NCBI RefSeq assembly: GCF_017874215.1
Contig: NZ_JAGGLB010000008.1
Coordinates: 1 to 64,000 of the forward strand
Source of the DNA: Paenibacillus eucommiae
GTDB lineage: Bacteria; Bacillota; Bacilli; Paenibacillales; NBRC-103111
Length of the DNA stretch: 64,000 nucleotides
Reading direction: 5' to 3'
Below the pieces are notes generated by a model. That model was not told where the DNA came from. It worked only from the letters and a program-made list of their open reading frames with translations, and made no database searches. Shown here piece by piece: positions 7,780-15,608 of the stretch. The translations under genes and the position numbers were made by a program. Numbering within the stretch: position 1 is the stretch's first letter; every line of letters begins with the position of its first letter.

Positions 7780-7861
7780 GCTAACGGGACACAATAGTTG
7801 AACAATACAAGGAGCAGTTGCCGCGGCAGTTGCTTCTTGTTTTTATTACGCTAACGGGCAG
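7780..7861 (+). repeat. Array unit, CAAGGAGCA class
   Basis: Left repeat GCTAACGGGACACAATAGTT. Palindrome ACAAGGAGCA...TGCTTCTTGT with T5 tail and TGCCGCGGCA core. Right repeat GCTAACGGGCAG ends at 7861. Confidence 0.88.
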
Positions 7862-7931
7862 TTTAACACTAAAGCAGGATTTGGAAAATACTTGAAGAAT
7901 TCTTACATATTATTTATTATGGGGTGTAAAA

Positions 7932-8486
7932 ATGCATTTTTTCATAGGAATCGTTCCACCCGAAGAATATAAAGAACAAATTTTGCTATTTCGTACTAAA
8001 TGGGCTAAGACATTTCGAAATCGATGGGCTAATAACTGCTTTAGGGATCTTGTGGAGCCTCATATAACTGTTAAAGCCCAAAGTGGACTTACGGAGGATA
8101 TGAATTGGTTTGAAAAAGTAAGAGAAACTTGTTCTTCATTTCCAATTTTCCAGTTAACTTTGTCTGAACCAGCAACATTCGGAACAGCGGTTACATTCCT
8201 TAGCGTTGAATCGAAAGAGGTATATAATCTACACAAGAACTTGGTAGATGCGGTTTCCCCACCGCCCGAACTTATTGAAAGGCATATAGAGTTGGATCAC
8301 TTCATTCCACATTTGACTTTGGGTCAAACAAAATGGGGCATGAATGAAGCAGAAATTATTGAAATGAAATTGGCTGCGAGAGAAGCATTATCTCCTTTTC
8401 TAAACTTCGATGTAACATTCGTGCGGGTATTTGATATTAAAAAAAACGTACCTTTTGAAGATATCAAACTTGCCAAGTTGTTCTAA
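7932..8486 (+). CDS. 2H phosphoesterase (2'-5' RNA ligase-like)
   Basis: A 184-aa cytosolic protein of the LigT-like 2H superfamily, which hydrolyses or transfers cyclic and 2'-5' phosphodiester bonds in RNA or small molecules. Both signature HxT/S motifs are present: EPHITVKAQ near residue 52 and HFIPHLTLGQ near residue 124. Length is normal for the family. The ATG follows GGGGTG at close spacing. The real substrate cannot be read from sequence; members in phages and defence loci cleave cyclic oligonucleotide signals, but there is no sign of that here. It is a single-gene cassette. Confidence 0.85.
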   Translation: MHFFIGIVPPEEYKEQILLFRTKWAKTFRNRWANNCFRDLVEPHITVKAQSGLTEDMNWFEKVRETCSSFPIFQLTLSEPATFGTAVTFLSVESKEVYNLHKNLVDAVSPPPELIERHIELDHFIPHLTLGQTKWGMNEAEIIEMKLAAREALSPFLNFDVTFVRVFDIKKNVPFEDIKLAKLF

Positions 8487-8498
8487 TCAGATCATTGA

Positions 8499-8579
8499 AC
8501 TAACGGGACACGTTAGTTGAACGATACAAGGAGCAGTTTCCGCGGCAGTTGCTCCTTGTTTTATTACGCTAACGGGCAG
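8499..8579 (+). repeat. Array unit, CAAGGAGCA class
   Basis: Left repeat ACTAACGGGACACGTTAGTT, stem ACAAGGAGCA...TGCTCCTTGT with T tail, right repeat GCTAACGGGCAG. CTAACG and CGTTAG inside the left repeat form an inverted pair. Confidence 0.9.
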
Positions 8580-8650
8580 AATAACTCAAAGGATTTTGAA
8601 TATCCTGAGAGAAATATATGTAATAATAACCGTAAATCGGGAGGAATTAA

Positions 8651-9508
8651 ATGGATGGAATAGTTTCAAAAATAAATGGTGTATCACTCTGGCATATAAC
8701 TCAAGGGCAGGGTATTCCTATGGTGCTCTTACACGGAGGACCAGGGGCATATGACTATTTAGAGCCAATCGCCGATATGTTAGATAATCGTTACAAAGTT
8801 ATACGGTATGAGCAGCGAGGGAGTTGGAGGTCTGAGAAAAAAGGACCCTATGATGTTGAAACCTTTATTGATGATTTAGAACATTTAAGGCTTCATTTAG
8901 GTATAGACAAATGGGTTGTGTGCGGACATTCTTGGGGGGCATCATTGGGTCTAGCTTATACTGTCAGATATAATTGTCAGGTTAAAGCATTAATTTATAT
9001 ATCGGGAACTGGAATAAACCCCGCATGGCATATCGATTATCGTATTAATCGACTTGAAAATATGAGCTTTGATGAAAGAGAAGAGTATACTCAATTGCGT
9101 TCAATCGTGAACCAAATGAGCGGTATAGAAAGAGAACACACCCGAAACCGAATACGTGAACTCAGTTTGAGGGCAGATTTATTTAACAAAAATAATTTTT
9201 CTATGCTTCCACGAGTAGATGGTCAATTTGTAAACAATGAAGTCAATCAAAAGGTTGACTGCAATGAGTACCTAGAAAATGATGAGTTTAGAAATGAAGT
9301 CATTTCCTCAATTACTGCTCCTGTGCTTTTAGTTCATGGTGAAGTAGACCCTCGACCATATAAATACGTGAAGGAACTTGCGAGTAACTTAAAGAATAGC
9401 GAGTTTAGATTAATCTCCCAATCTGGACATTACCCTTGGCTTGACAACCCCACTACTCTTGGGAAACTAATACATGACTTTGTAGCCCGAAAAGTTACTG
9501 GAATTTAG
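8651..9508 (+). CDS. Alpha/beta hydrolase, proline iminopeptidase-like
   Basis: The 285-aa protein has the alpha/beta-hydrolase fold. The oxyanion region MVLLHGGPGAYDY is near residue 24, the nucleophile elbow CGHSWGASLGLAY holds Ser near residue 97, the acid loop is LLVHGEVDPR near residue 225, and the catalytic His is in SQSGHYPW near residue 258. The HGGPG motif is typical of proline iminopeptidases and related esterases, so an aminopeptidase or small ester hydrolase is likely. No signal peptide. The ATG follows GGGAGGAA. It forms a one-gene cassette. Confidence 0.85.
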   Translation: MDGIVSKINGVSLWHITQGQGIPMVLLHGGPGAYDYLEPIADMLDNRYKVIRYEQRGSWRSEKKGPYDVETFIDDLEHLRLHLGIDKWVVCGHSWGASLGLAYTVRYNCQVKALIYISGTGINPAWHIDYRINRLENMSFDEREEYTQLRSIVNQMSGIEREHTRNRIRELSLRADLFNKNNFSMLPRVDGQFVNNEVNQKVDCNEYLENDEFRNEVISSITAPVLLVHGEVDPRPYKYVKELASNLKNSEFRLISQSGHYPWLDNPTTLGKLIHDFVARKVTGI

Positions 9509-9522
9509 AGGGGGATTATTCC

Positions 9523-9607
9523 GTTAACGGATACGATATCGAAACAAAATATTGGAATAAGGCTGCTGGCTGGCACTGATCGGCAGCTTTGTTGTGCTAA
9601 CGGGCAG
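9523..9607 (+). repeat. Array unit, AAGGCTGC class
   Basis: Left repeat degenerate (GTTAACGGATACGATA). Palindrome AAGGCTGC...GCAGCTTT. Right repeat GCTAACGGGCAG followed by GATAGCTTAA. The central sequence is unrelated to the CAAGGAGCA class, though its position and fold are equivalent. Confidence 0.78.
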
Positions 9608-9753
9608 GATAGCTTAAGCAATTCACGAATACTTAAAGTATATTTGGTTTTGTGAATTCGCATCACCTTGTTAGGCGAAATACTTGCAACAATCATTAAG
9701 GCCTGATATACCAATAAATCCAATAATCCTAAAATAATTGGAGTGTTTCGAAT

Positions 9754-10344
9754 ATGATGCGGAAATTAAACGATCAAATTAATTTTCTTGTTGAAGTAGA
9801 TAAGATGAAACAAATATTTCGAAATACAATCCTTATGGATAAATCAAGGAAGGAAAATGATGCTGAACATACTTGGCATATGAGTCTAGCGGCTATGACT
9901 TTATGTGAATACTCAAACGATCAAGCTATCGATATGTTGAAAGTAATTAAAATGGTCATAATTCATGATATTGTTGAGATTGATGCTGGAGATGTTTTTG
10001 CATACGGTAATATAAACCTTAGTGAAAAGGCTATTAAAGAGAAGAAAGCTGCAAAAAGAATATTTGGGTTACTTCCAGATGGACAGTATAAGGAATTTCT
10101 GGAGTTATGGAATGAATTTGAAGAAGGAGCTAGCTCTGAAGCAAAGTTTGCACAAGCACTTGATTGTTTCATGCCAATATTACATAACTATCGAACTCAA
10201 GGACTACAATGGCAAAAATTAAATGTAACAAGTGAAATGGTACTTAAACGAAATAAAAAAATAGAGCTTGGGTCAAATAGATTATGGGAGTACATTGAAA
10301 GCATTGTCAGTGATGCTGTTGAAAAAAACTATTTAATGAAATAA
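9754..10344 (+). CDS. HD domain phosphohydrolase (YfbR/HDDC2-like)
   Basis: The 196-aa protein has metal-binding HD motifs in order: ENDAEHTWHMSLAA (first His near residue 38), VIIHDIVEIDAGD (HD pair near residue 72) and a later Asp in AQALDCF. This layout is that of 5'-deoxynucleotidase YfbR and human HDDC2, which dephosphorylate nucleoside monophosphates. The ATG is preceded by GGAGTG, and a second ATG follows at once. It forms a one-gene cassette. Confidence 0.85.
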   Translation: MMRKLNDQINFLVEVDKMKQIFRNTILMDKSRKENDAEHTWHMSLAAMTLCEYSNDQAIDMLKVIKMVIIHDIVEIDAGDVFAYGNINLSEKAIKEKKAAKRIFGLLPDGQYKEFLELWNEFEEGASSEAKFAQALDCFMPILHNYRTQGLQWQKLNVTSEMVLKRNKKIELGSNRLWEYIESIVSDAVEKNYLMK

Positions 10345-10380
10345 ACTACTTGCTGGTATTTCATAGAAGACAAGTACTTC

Positions 10381-10455
10381 GCCTAACACTGTATCCACGC
10401 TGCGGTCCTGGGGGTCCTCGGTCTGCCCGAGGAATTTCGGGGAAGTGGATCAGGC
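10381..10455 (+). repeat. Singleton hairpin with attC-like ends
   Basis: GCCTAAC at 10381 fits the integron R'' consensus RYYYAAC, and GTTAGGT at 10473 in the adjoining unit fits R' GTTRRRY. Nested pairs are GCCT/AGGC, ATCCAC (10393)/GTGGAT (10445) and CCTCGG (10416)/CCGAGG (10427). It is G+C-rich compared with its surroundings. Confidence 0.6.
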
Positions 10456-10460
10456 ATTCA

Positions 10461-10542
10461 CCTAACGGGTACGTTAGGTGAACGATACAAGGAGCAGTTT
10501 GCCGCGGCAGTTGCTCCTTGTTTTTATTAAGCTAACGGGCAG
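10461..10542 (+). repeat. Array unit, CAAGGAGCA class
   Basis: The left repeat contains ACCTAACG-GGTA-CGTTAGGT (10460-10479), an 8-bp perfect inverted pair. The CAAGGAGCA stem with TGCCGCGGCA core and T tail follows, then right repeat GCTAACGGGCAG at 10531. The T-to-G change in GTTAGGT is matched on the other arm. Confidence 0.88.
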
Positions 10543-10603
10543 GATAGTTTTAATTACATAGAGAATATTTCTAATATATGTTTTTATTATTAGGAGGTAA
10601 AGT

Positions 10604-11128
10604 ATGGGTCCAAGATTGGAAACGAGCCGGTTAATTCTTAGATTGTTTGAACCCTCGGATGCAAAAACAGTACAATTATTAGCTGGAAATGAAGAAGTTG
10701 CTCGGACAACGCTCTCTATTCCTCATCCATATCCTGATGGAGCAGCCGAAGCATGGATAGAACGTATTCGAAATGCATTCAATAATGGAGATATATACTC
10801 TTTCGCAATGATAAGGAAGGAAGATGAGGTGCTTATTGGTTGCGTAAGTTTACGTGTCGCCAAAAGCGAAAATCAGGCTGAGTTAGCATATTGGGTAGGT
10901 CATCCTTATTGGGGACAAGGATATGCCACAGAGGCTGCCCAATCAGTATGTAAGTTTGGCTTTACAGACCTGAACTTAGAACGTATATTTGCTGCTGCAA
11001 TGGTGAAAAATCCAGCATCATACACCGTAATGAAAAAAATAGGGATGAAATCTGAAGATAACTTCCCTAAACAAATTTTAAAATCTGGCGTTTATGAAGA
11101 ATTAGTTCATTACGCTCTGACTAATTAA
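10604..11128 (+). CDS. GNAT acetyltransferase, RimJ/RimL type
   Basis: The 174-aa protein opens LETSRLILRLFEPSDAKTVQ, the hallmark of the ribosomal-protein-alanine acetyltransferase-like GNAT group. The acetyl-CoA loop is YWGQGYATEAAQS near residue 105, and the late motif is NPASYTVMKKIGMK. The ATG is preceded by TTAGGAGG. Targets in this group include protein N-termini, but the specific substrate is unknown. It lies in a one-gene cassette, and is the second GNAT of the array though not a close copy of the first. Confidence 0.85.
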   Translation: MGPRLETSRLILRLFEPSDAKTVQLLAGNEEVARTTLSIPHPYPDGAAEAWIERIRNAFNNGDIYSFAMIRKEDEVLIGCVSLRVAKSENQAELAYWVGHPYWGQGYATEAAQSVCKFGFTDLNLERIFAAAMVKNPASYTVMKKIGMKSEDNFPKQILKSGVYEELVHYALTN

Positions 11129-11129
11129 A

Positions 11130-11212
11130 CTATCTGGGAACGTTAGTTGAACGATACAAGGAGCCGTTTGCCGCGGCAGTTGCTCCTTGTTTTTTATTAA
11201 GCTAACGGGCAG
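11130..11212 (+). repeat. Array unit, CAAGGAGCA class
   Basis: Left repeat degenerate at its start (CTATCTGGGAACGTTAGTT). The stem ACAAGGAGCC...TGCTCCTTGT is followed by T6, and the right repeat is GCTAACGGGCAG. The ACG of the left repeat is intact, so decay began at the gene-proximal edge. Confidence 0.85.
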
Positions 11213-11528
11213 GTTTGTTTAGAAAGTCCCTGATTGTATTTATCTATGCTTAATGTTAATCTAAACAATAGAGATGCAAACAAAGGAGCATAAACCTTAT
11301 CATGTGGATTACTCTGTAAAGATTAACAATTTGAAAGGATGCCTGTAATAGTGACTACACTATTTTATTAGGTATGCTTTTCTTTAATCTTACAGGGTAT
11401 GCAGGGAAAGGTGTATCATAAACCCATGCTGCGGTTACCTGATGGTATCCGCTTTTATTCGTGGAAAACCGTATCTCTATTGATTCCTATCTGCTTATCC
11501 TCCTACTAGCGAATGGAGGAACTTTATT
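11213..11528 (+). other. Long leader before the kinase-like gene
   Basis: 316 bp without a gene. It contains short inverted stretches (for example GTAAAGATTAA near 11320 with TTAATCTTAC near 11385) that could form a leader hairpin. I see no open frame with a ribosome site and no riboswitch I can name. It is the longest non-coding stretch of any cassette with an intact gene. Confidence 0.4.
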
Positions 11529-12371
11529 ATGAGATCGAAGTTAGTCTTGATTGAGGGATTTCCAGGATCCGGGAAAACAACAACTGCTCAACTCGTTCAT
11601 GAAATTCTTACGGAAATGAACATTACATCTCAGTTGTTTTTAGAAGGAAATCTGGAACATCCTGCTGATTATGATGGAGTCGCTTTCTTTAAGAAAAATG
11701 AATGGGATGAATTATTGAGTACCCATGAAAAGTTTAAAGAGTTGTTGAGTAATCTCATGATTAAACAAGGTAACGATTACTTCCTAGAATATCGGAAAAT
11801 AAAATATGAATACGGGTCAAGTTTTCCAGATGAATTGCTTCAGGCAGTTTTCAAACATGATATTTATGAATTGTCGCTAGATCAAAACAGGAAACTGATA
11901 ACAGAACGATGGAAGAATTTTGCGGATCGTGTTTTGAATGGCGCAGACATCTTTGTTTTTGATTGTTGTTTTATACAAAACCCTGTAACCATGGGGATGA
12001 TTAAACATGGTGCGAAGAAGGAAGACGTTATAAGTTACGTTATTGAACTGGCAACAATTGTGGAGCGACTGAATCCATTGTTGATTTACGTAGATCAGAA
12101 CGATTTTGATCATTCTTTCAGAAAGGCTGTAAAGGAAAGACCTCAGGAATGGTCAGAGGGATTTATTGAATATTACACGAACCAAGGGTATGGAAAAAAA
12201 CAAAATTACAATGGTTTAGAAGGAACGCTGCAGGTTCTTAAAGCAAGAAAGGAACTAGAAGAAGAAATTTTTAACGGCTTAAACATAACCAAGATAAAAG
12301 CTGATAACTCTTCTTATAATAAAAACGATTATAAGCAAGTTTTAGAGGGCATTTTATCAGAATATTTTTAA
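11529..12371 (+). CDS. P-loop NTPase, nucleotide kinase-like
   Basis: The 280-aa product has Walker A LIEGFPGSGKTTTAQL at residues ~5-20 and a plausible Walker B FVFDCCFIQNP near residue 146, followed by a long helical lid. This layout is typical of small adenylate/thymidylate-kinase-like proteins found in Bacillales and in mobile DNA. There is no transmembrane segment. The ATG is preceded by GGAGGAAC. The substrate is unknown; a phosphotransferase giving resistance or modification is one possibility but is not shown. It is the largest cassette gene apart from its leader. Confidence 0.75.
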   Translation: MRSKLVLIEGFPGSGKTTTAQLVHEILTEMNITSQLFLEGNLEHPADYDGVAFFKKNEWDELLSTHEKFKELLSNLMIKQGNDYFLEYRKIKYEYGSSFPDELLQAVFKHDIYELSLDQNRKLITERWKNFADRVLNGADIFVFDCCFIQNPVTMGMIKHGAKKEDVISYVIELATIVERLNPLLIYVDQNDFDHSFRKAVKERPQEWSEGFIEYYTNQGYGKKQNYNGLEGTLQVLKARKELEEEIFNGLNITKIKADNSSYNKNDYKQVLEGILSEYF

Positions 12372-12436
12372 ATCAACAAACTAACTAGAAATTGGATTTT
12401 AATGATTACAGGCTGAAAAATATGGAAATCTATTAA

Positions 12437-12520
12437 GCTAACGGGTAACTATAGCACAATAAGTAACCAGAACAAGGCTGCCGGCATGGATCGGCAGCCT
12501 CATTGCGCTAACGAGATTAG
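12437..12520 (+). repeat. Array unit, AAGGCTGC class
   Basis: Left repeat GCTAACGGGTAACTATAGC. Palindrome AGGCTGCCG...CGGCAGCCT (perfect 9-bp arms). Right repeat GCGCTAACGAGATTAG, in which CAG is lost. Confidence 0.82.
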
Positions 12521-12579
12521 TGAAGTAACAATGATTAATACCTCTTAGTTATGGACAACTTAACCATTGAGGTGAAATC

Positions 12580-13131
12580 ATGATTAAAATAAAAGCAATA
12601 TTCATAAATGTGTTCTATTGCACAATATTTTTAACTTCTCAAGCTAATGCAACACCTGATGTTCCTCCTTTTGAAAAGCCTTATCTCGAAATCGGGTATA
12701 AATCAGTTGGAGAAGCATTAAAGGAATGTGAAACAGTTAATCAACGAGAACTTCAATTGCCGATTAAATTACCGCCTATACAATTTACTTATCACTTAGG
12801 TAGATGTGTAAATGACAAGGGAAATTATAACGATGAACTTCAAATAGAATACCTCCATGAAGCGCAGGGCAAGAACCACTATAATATTGATGTAAGACCT
12901 ATTGAGCAGAGAATTGACTTTGAGAAATCGAAGAGAGGTAAGAAAAAGTACAAACTGAATGACGGTAGTGATGCACTGTATTTTTCAACTAAAACCCCAA
13001 AGTCAAGGGGAGGATTTAACATCTTAGTTTTCGAAAAAAACGGATGGCAGTATCGTCTGTCAGTGGATAGTCGAATAGAAAACCAAGTCACAGCGGATAT
13101 GCTGATTGGAATAGCAGATTCATTACGCTAA
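12580..13131 (+). CDS. Secreted protein with DUF4367-like C-terminus
   Basis: The 183-aa product has a signal peptide at residues 1-25 (ends SQANA). The C-terminal half (YKLNDGSDALYFS through GWQYRLSVDSRI and TADMLIGIADSLR) resembles the DUF4367-type sensor domain, usually found outside the membrane behind anti-sigma or regulatory parts. No anchor or partner domain is present here. The ATG is preceded by TGAGGTGA. The TAA stop codon is formed by the array repeat (CGC-TAA-CGG), so the repeat has been joined exactly at the gene's end. Confidence 0.72.
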   Translation: MIKIKAIFINVFYCTIFLTSQANATPDVPPFEKPYLEIGYKSVGEALKECETVNQRELQLPIKLPPIQFTYHLGRCVNDKGNYNDELQIEYLHEAQGKNHYNIDVRPIEQRIDFEKSKRGKKKYKLNDGSDALYFSTKTPKSRGGFNILVFEKNGWQYRLSVDSRIENQVTADMLIGIADSLR

Positions 13132-13209
13132 CGGGACACGTTAGTTCAACGATACAAGGAGCAGTTTGCCGCGGCAGTTGCTCCTTGTTTTTATTAAGCT
13201 AACGGGCAG
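13127..13209 (+). repeat. Array unit, CAAGGAGCA class, supplies a stop codon
   Basis: GCTAACGGGACACGTTAGTT then ACAAGGAGCA...TGCTCCTTGT, T5, and right repeat GCTAACGGGCAG. The first TAA is the stop codon of the preceding gene. Confidence 0.9.
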
Positions 13210-13276
13210 TATAGTTGAAAATAAAGGAGAAACTTATACTAACTATACAGCGTCTTAATTTATGGGGGTGTTTTGA

Positions 13277-13828
13277 TTGTCTAAAACCAAAAAGATAATG
13301 TATTATGCCGTATTTCTTATAGTGCTTTGTATTGGATGTTCATTGTATTATTTTAATCAGTACCATGTTAATAACGATAATGTATCCATACAATCTAATT
13401 TGAAAGACTGGTTAAATAGAAGAAGTAAAGAAGAAATTATACCTAATGTTGTAGATGTTGTGCGATTAGATAATTCAAATTCCTATATCGCTTTATTTCA
13501 GTTGGAAAATAATAATATTGGGTATTCGCAATTGATTAAAGGATTGAACGGTAAGCTCAAGATTGAACGATCAGGTTATGGCACTAATGTAGTATCCTAT
13601 GAAAAAATAGAAACAAATAAAGGTGTGTATGGAATATTAATTGGTAAAAATCCCAATTTAAAAATGGACCATTTGTCAGTCAAACTAACACATGAAGAAT
13701 TTGGTTTTACAACAGATGTTTCTAAGGACGAAATGTTCGTGAAGTACGAGAAACTACCAAGTGGTTTAAAAGAAACTTTCCAAGCTGAATTAACTTTATT
13801 TGATGAAAATAATAATGTAATCCAATAA
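13277..13828 (+). CDS. Hypothetical membrane-anchored or lipoprotein-like protein
   Basis: 183 aa from a TTG start preceded by GGGGGTG. A hydrophobic segment at residues 6-25 (IMYYAVFLIVLCIGCSLYYF) anchors or exports it. The Cys after LCIG could be lipidated, but the lipobox is imperfect. The rest is a soluble beta-rich domain of no family I recognise (LDNSNSYIALFQLENNNIGY pattern). It is the last intact cassette of the array. Confidence 0.65.
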   Translation: MSKTKKIMYYAVFLIVLCIGCSLYYFNQYHVNNDNVSIQSNLKDWLNRRSKEEIIPNVVDVVRLDNSNSYIALFQLENNNIGYSQLIKGLNGKLKIERSGYGTNVVSYEKIETNKGVYGILIGKNPNLKMDHLSVKLTHEEFGFTTDVSKDEMFVKYEKLPSGLKETFQAELTLFDENNNVIQ

Positions 13829-13850
13829 TGATTTTATAGAAAACTATTGA

Positions 13851-13932
13851 GCTAACGGGACACGATAGTTGAATGAAACATGAAGGCAGCCGGCCACTGA
13901 TCGGCTGCACTGTTATGCGTTAAAACAGTATT
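13851..13932 (+). repeat. Array unit, AAGGCTGC-like class, right edge of array
   Basis: Left repeat GCTAACGGGACACGATAGTT. Palindrome GCAGCCGGCC...TCGGCTGC. The right repeat is decayed to ATGCGTTAAAACAGTATT. After this the sequence changes to gene fragments. Confidence 0.75.
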
Positions 13933-14102
13933 TCACTTTTCTTGTAGAGAGTCAGAAAGAGCAATTAAGGACCTGGTGGACGTTGTAGGATGGTTACGTA
14001 ATCCGTTTGAAAGCGGAAAAATTACTCCATTACAACAGGTACAAGCGAAAAGAACTGAAAAATCTGTGAATCTCATCATCAAGGGTTGTAACAATTACCA
14101 AC

Positions 14103-14315
14103 TTCGGACTGGACGCAAAAGTAGAGGCAGGGTCTTGGACTTCAGTGGGATGGGCAATGTATCGCATGCTCGGGTATACGGAGCAACGACCGACGCTGCC
14201 GATGGTAATGGGACTGACAGGAAACGCGTTCCGGATCTCGGTTGTTCGCGACGGCGTAAATATCGGGGGAGACGGCCTACTCGTTCCCAAAACTATTATG
14301 GATTATTTTGTATGA
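14103..14315 (+). pseudogene. Fragment of a BtrH N-terminal-like protein
   Basis: An open stretch of 70 codons without a start reads EAGSWTSVGWAMYRMLGY, then QRPTLPMVMGLTGNAFRISV and RDGVNIGG. This matches the opening of BtrH-type/DUF4872 acyltransferase-like proteins. It ends at a TGA and has no further homology downstream. The G+C-rich composition differs from the cassette genes. A longer frame over the same DNA (13976-14404) has no plausible protein features. Confidence 0.6.
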
Positions 14316-14341
14316 TAGGAATAAACCAAAGGGGGATGTTA

Positions 14342-14578
14342 ATGAACCCAATTATGATTGATATTCCAAACGAGTTTTACACCGAACGATTACCGAACGA
14401 TTAATGATTAGAATGCCAAAGCTAGGTGATGGAAAGGTCGTGAGTGAAGCTGATGAAGTGGGAACAGAATGAGCAAACCGATTATGATTCAGAAAACATT
14501 GAAAAACTGCCTTGGGTTCCTTTCACTGAGAATCTCTCATGCCATTTCAAACTATTGCGGTTTGATCTTAATACATAG
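14342..14578 (+). pseudogene. GNAT acetyltransferase broken by an 11-bp tandem duplication
   Basis: The ATG at 14342 has GGGGGATG upstream, and the frame reads IMIDIPNEFYTERL, a typical GNAT start. CCGAACGATTA then occurs twice without a gap (14382-14392, 14393-14403). The extra copy shifts the frame to an immediate stop. With one copy removed the frame continues LMIRMPKLGDGKVVSEADE. A second shift at ~14460 leads to WEQNEQTDYDSENIEKLPW and a stop at 14576. The acetyl-CoA-binding part is missing. Confidence 0.7.
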
Positions 14579-14731
14579 GACGATACAATTAACCCAAAAG
14601 AGATCCTGCAAGCGCAAGACACAGCCCACTATTTTTCAGTGACCTGCCAATAACAATGATTGAGGTGACACTTAAGTCCTAAGTGGGATTTACCTTGCAT
14701 TTGGATTTAATTAATAGGAGGAATTTCTAAA

Positions 14732-15316
14732 TTGGGCATTGAGATAACGGTTAGAACTGAGAAATCAAAGAGTTATTTTAAATCAAATTTGAAAAGATTA
14801 ATTGAAGCACCTGATACTGATACTTTAATACTCAGTTCTGGATTCTTTCAAGAAATAATTGTGCTAGAGGATCTTAACAAATGGATTTCTTCAACTTGTA
14901 GACATGTTGAAATAATTGGAACTAAGGCAAGATATCTTAATGATTATGATAAGAGTTATAAACACTACAAAGATTTCTCAAGAAAACTACTCTTCACAAT
15001 TCATCCTAAGATAAACATAGAAACCTAATTTAATGAAACATAATTTCTTATCTCAAGATGAGAAAATAATAATTAGCAAAATTAAAAGGTTTCATAAAGC
15101 GACTAATATTAAGAGCTTTAAAGAATGTGGTCAATCCATCGATAATGTAATTAAAGTATCACGTTCTCTGCCAGTTGATGTAAAAAATACATTTCAAATA
15201 ATTTCATTGATTATACAATAGAAAAATTGCCTTCAATTAGTGATTCCGATGCTGTAACTGAAAATAAGGTAAAAAAAATCCTTAATGAGATGAGTACAAA
15301 TTTAAAGTTTAAATAA
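14732..15316 (+). pseudogene. Decayed PLD-like protein gene in several frames
   Basis: A TTG start with AGGAGGAA opens a 98-codon frame, IEITVRTEKSKSYFKSNLKR...LILSSGFFQE...IIGTKARYL. It looks like the first third of a phospholipase-D-like (HKD) protein, and stops just where the first HxK motif would be expected. A second frame (15033-15221) and its -1/+1 continuation to 15316 (ending NEMSTNLKFK) are helical, with no match I know. HKD proteins are common in restriction/defence loci, which fits the neighbouring STAND gene, but the link is inference. Confidence 0.5.
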
Positions 15317-15540
15317 ATGATCATATAAATTACGTACCTGGATAAACGTCCGACGGGGTGATGACTTCTTTTTGCACCATTGTATGAAGGTGGTCCAGGT
15401 TACAGCACTAAGTTTATACAGGGATAAAAATGGGGTTGAGTGCGAATAAGAAAGTGTAATTATTATTTCAGCTTCGCTGATGGTCTTGTAACTAACATAT
15501 ATAACCGGTAAAAGCAGATGTGTGGCAAACATAATCATGA

Positions 15541-15573
15541 AGAGGCCAGACGGAAAACCTCCATCTGGCTTAA
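15541..15573 (-). terminator. Terminator after the STAND gene
   Basis: Minus-strand stem GCCAGATGG with CCGTCTGGC (one G:T pair), followed by CTCTTC, ~35 bp beyond the stop codon. The T tail is weak. The stretch 15317-15540 holds nothing else I can name. Confidence 0.6.
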
Positions 15574-15608
15574 TTTATTAAGAGAAATAAGTGGGTGGCT
15601 TTCAACCA

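Larger units (their letters stand above)
4501..13932 (+). mobile_element. Integron-like gene-cassette array without integrase
   Basis: About eleven complete genes lie here, all on the plus strand, in ten intervals bounded by copies of GCTAACGGGCAG or its variant. Most boundaries are a composite unit: direct repeat, palindrome/terminator of ~40 bp, direct repeat. The palindrome sequence changes between units (CAAGGAGCA class, AAGGCTGC class and two singletons) while the outer repeat is kept, as in integron attC sites. Two boundaries hold a lone repeat. In one case the gene's stop codon lies inside the repeat. Product functions are unrelated to each other. No IntI-type integrase is present in the window. 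Confidence 0.65.

Noticed and set aside
6328-13932. CRISPR array
   Set aside because: Repeats are separated by whole genes of 0.5-1.5 kb, not short spacers, and no cas genes are present.
6328-13932. Array units as ordinary terminators only
   Set aside because: The stems with T tails probably do terminate transcription, but that does not explain the conserved GCTAACGGGCAG on both sides, the lone copies without stems, or the swapped palindromes.
13976-14404. A 142-aa protein
   Set aside because: The frame crosses a recognisable fragment in another frame (BtrH-like) and the start of a GNAT gene; its own sequence is Arg-rich and unlike a real protein.
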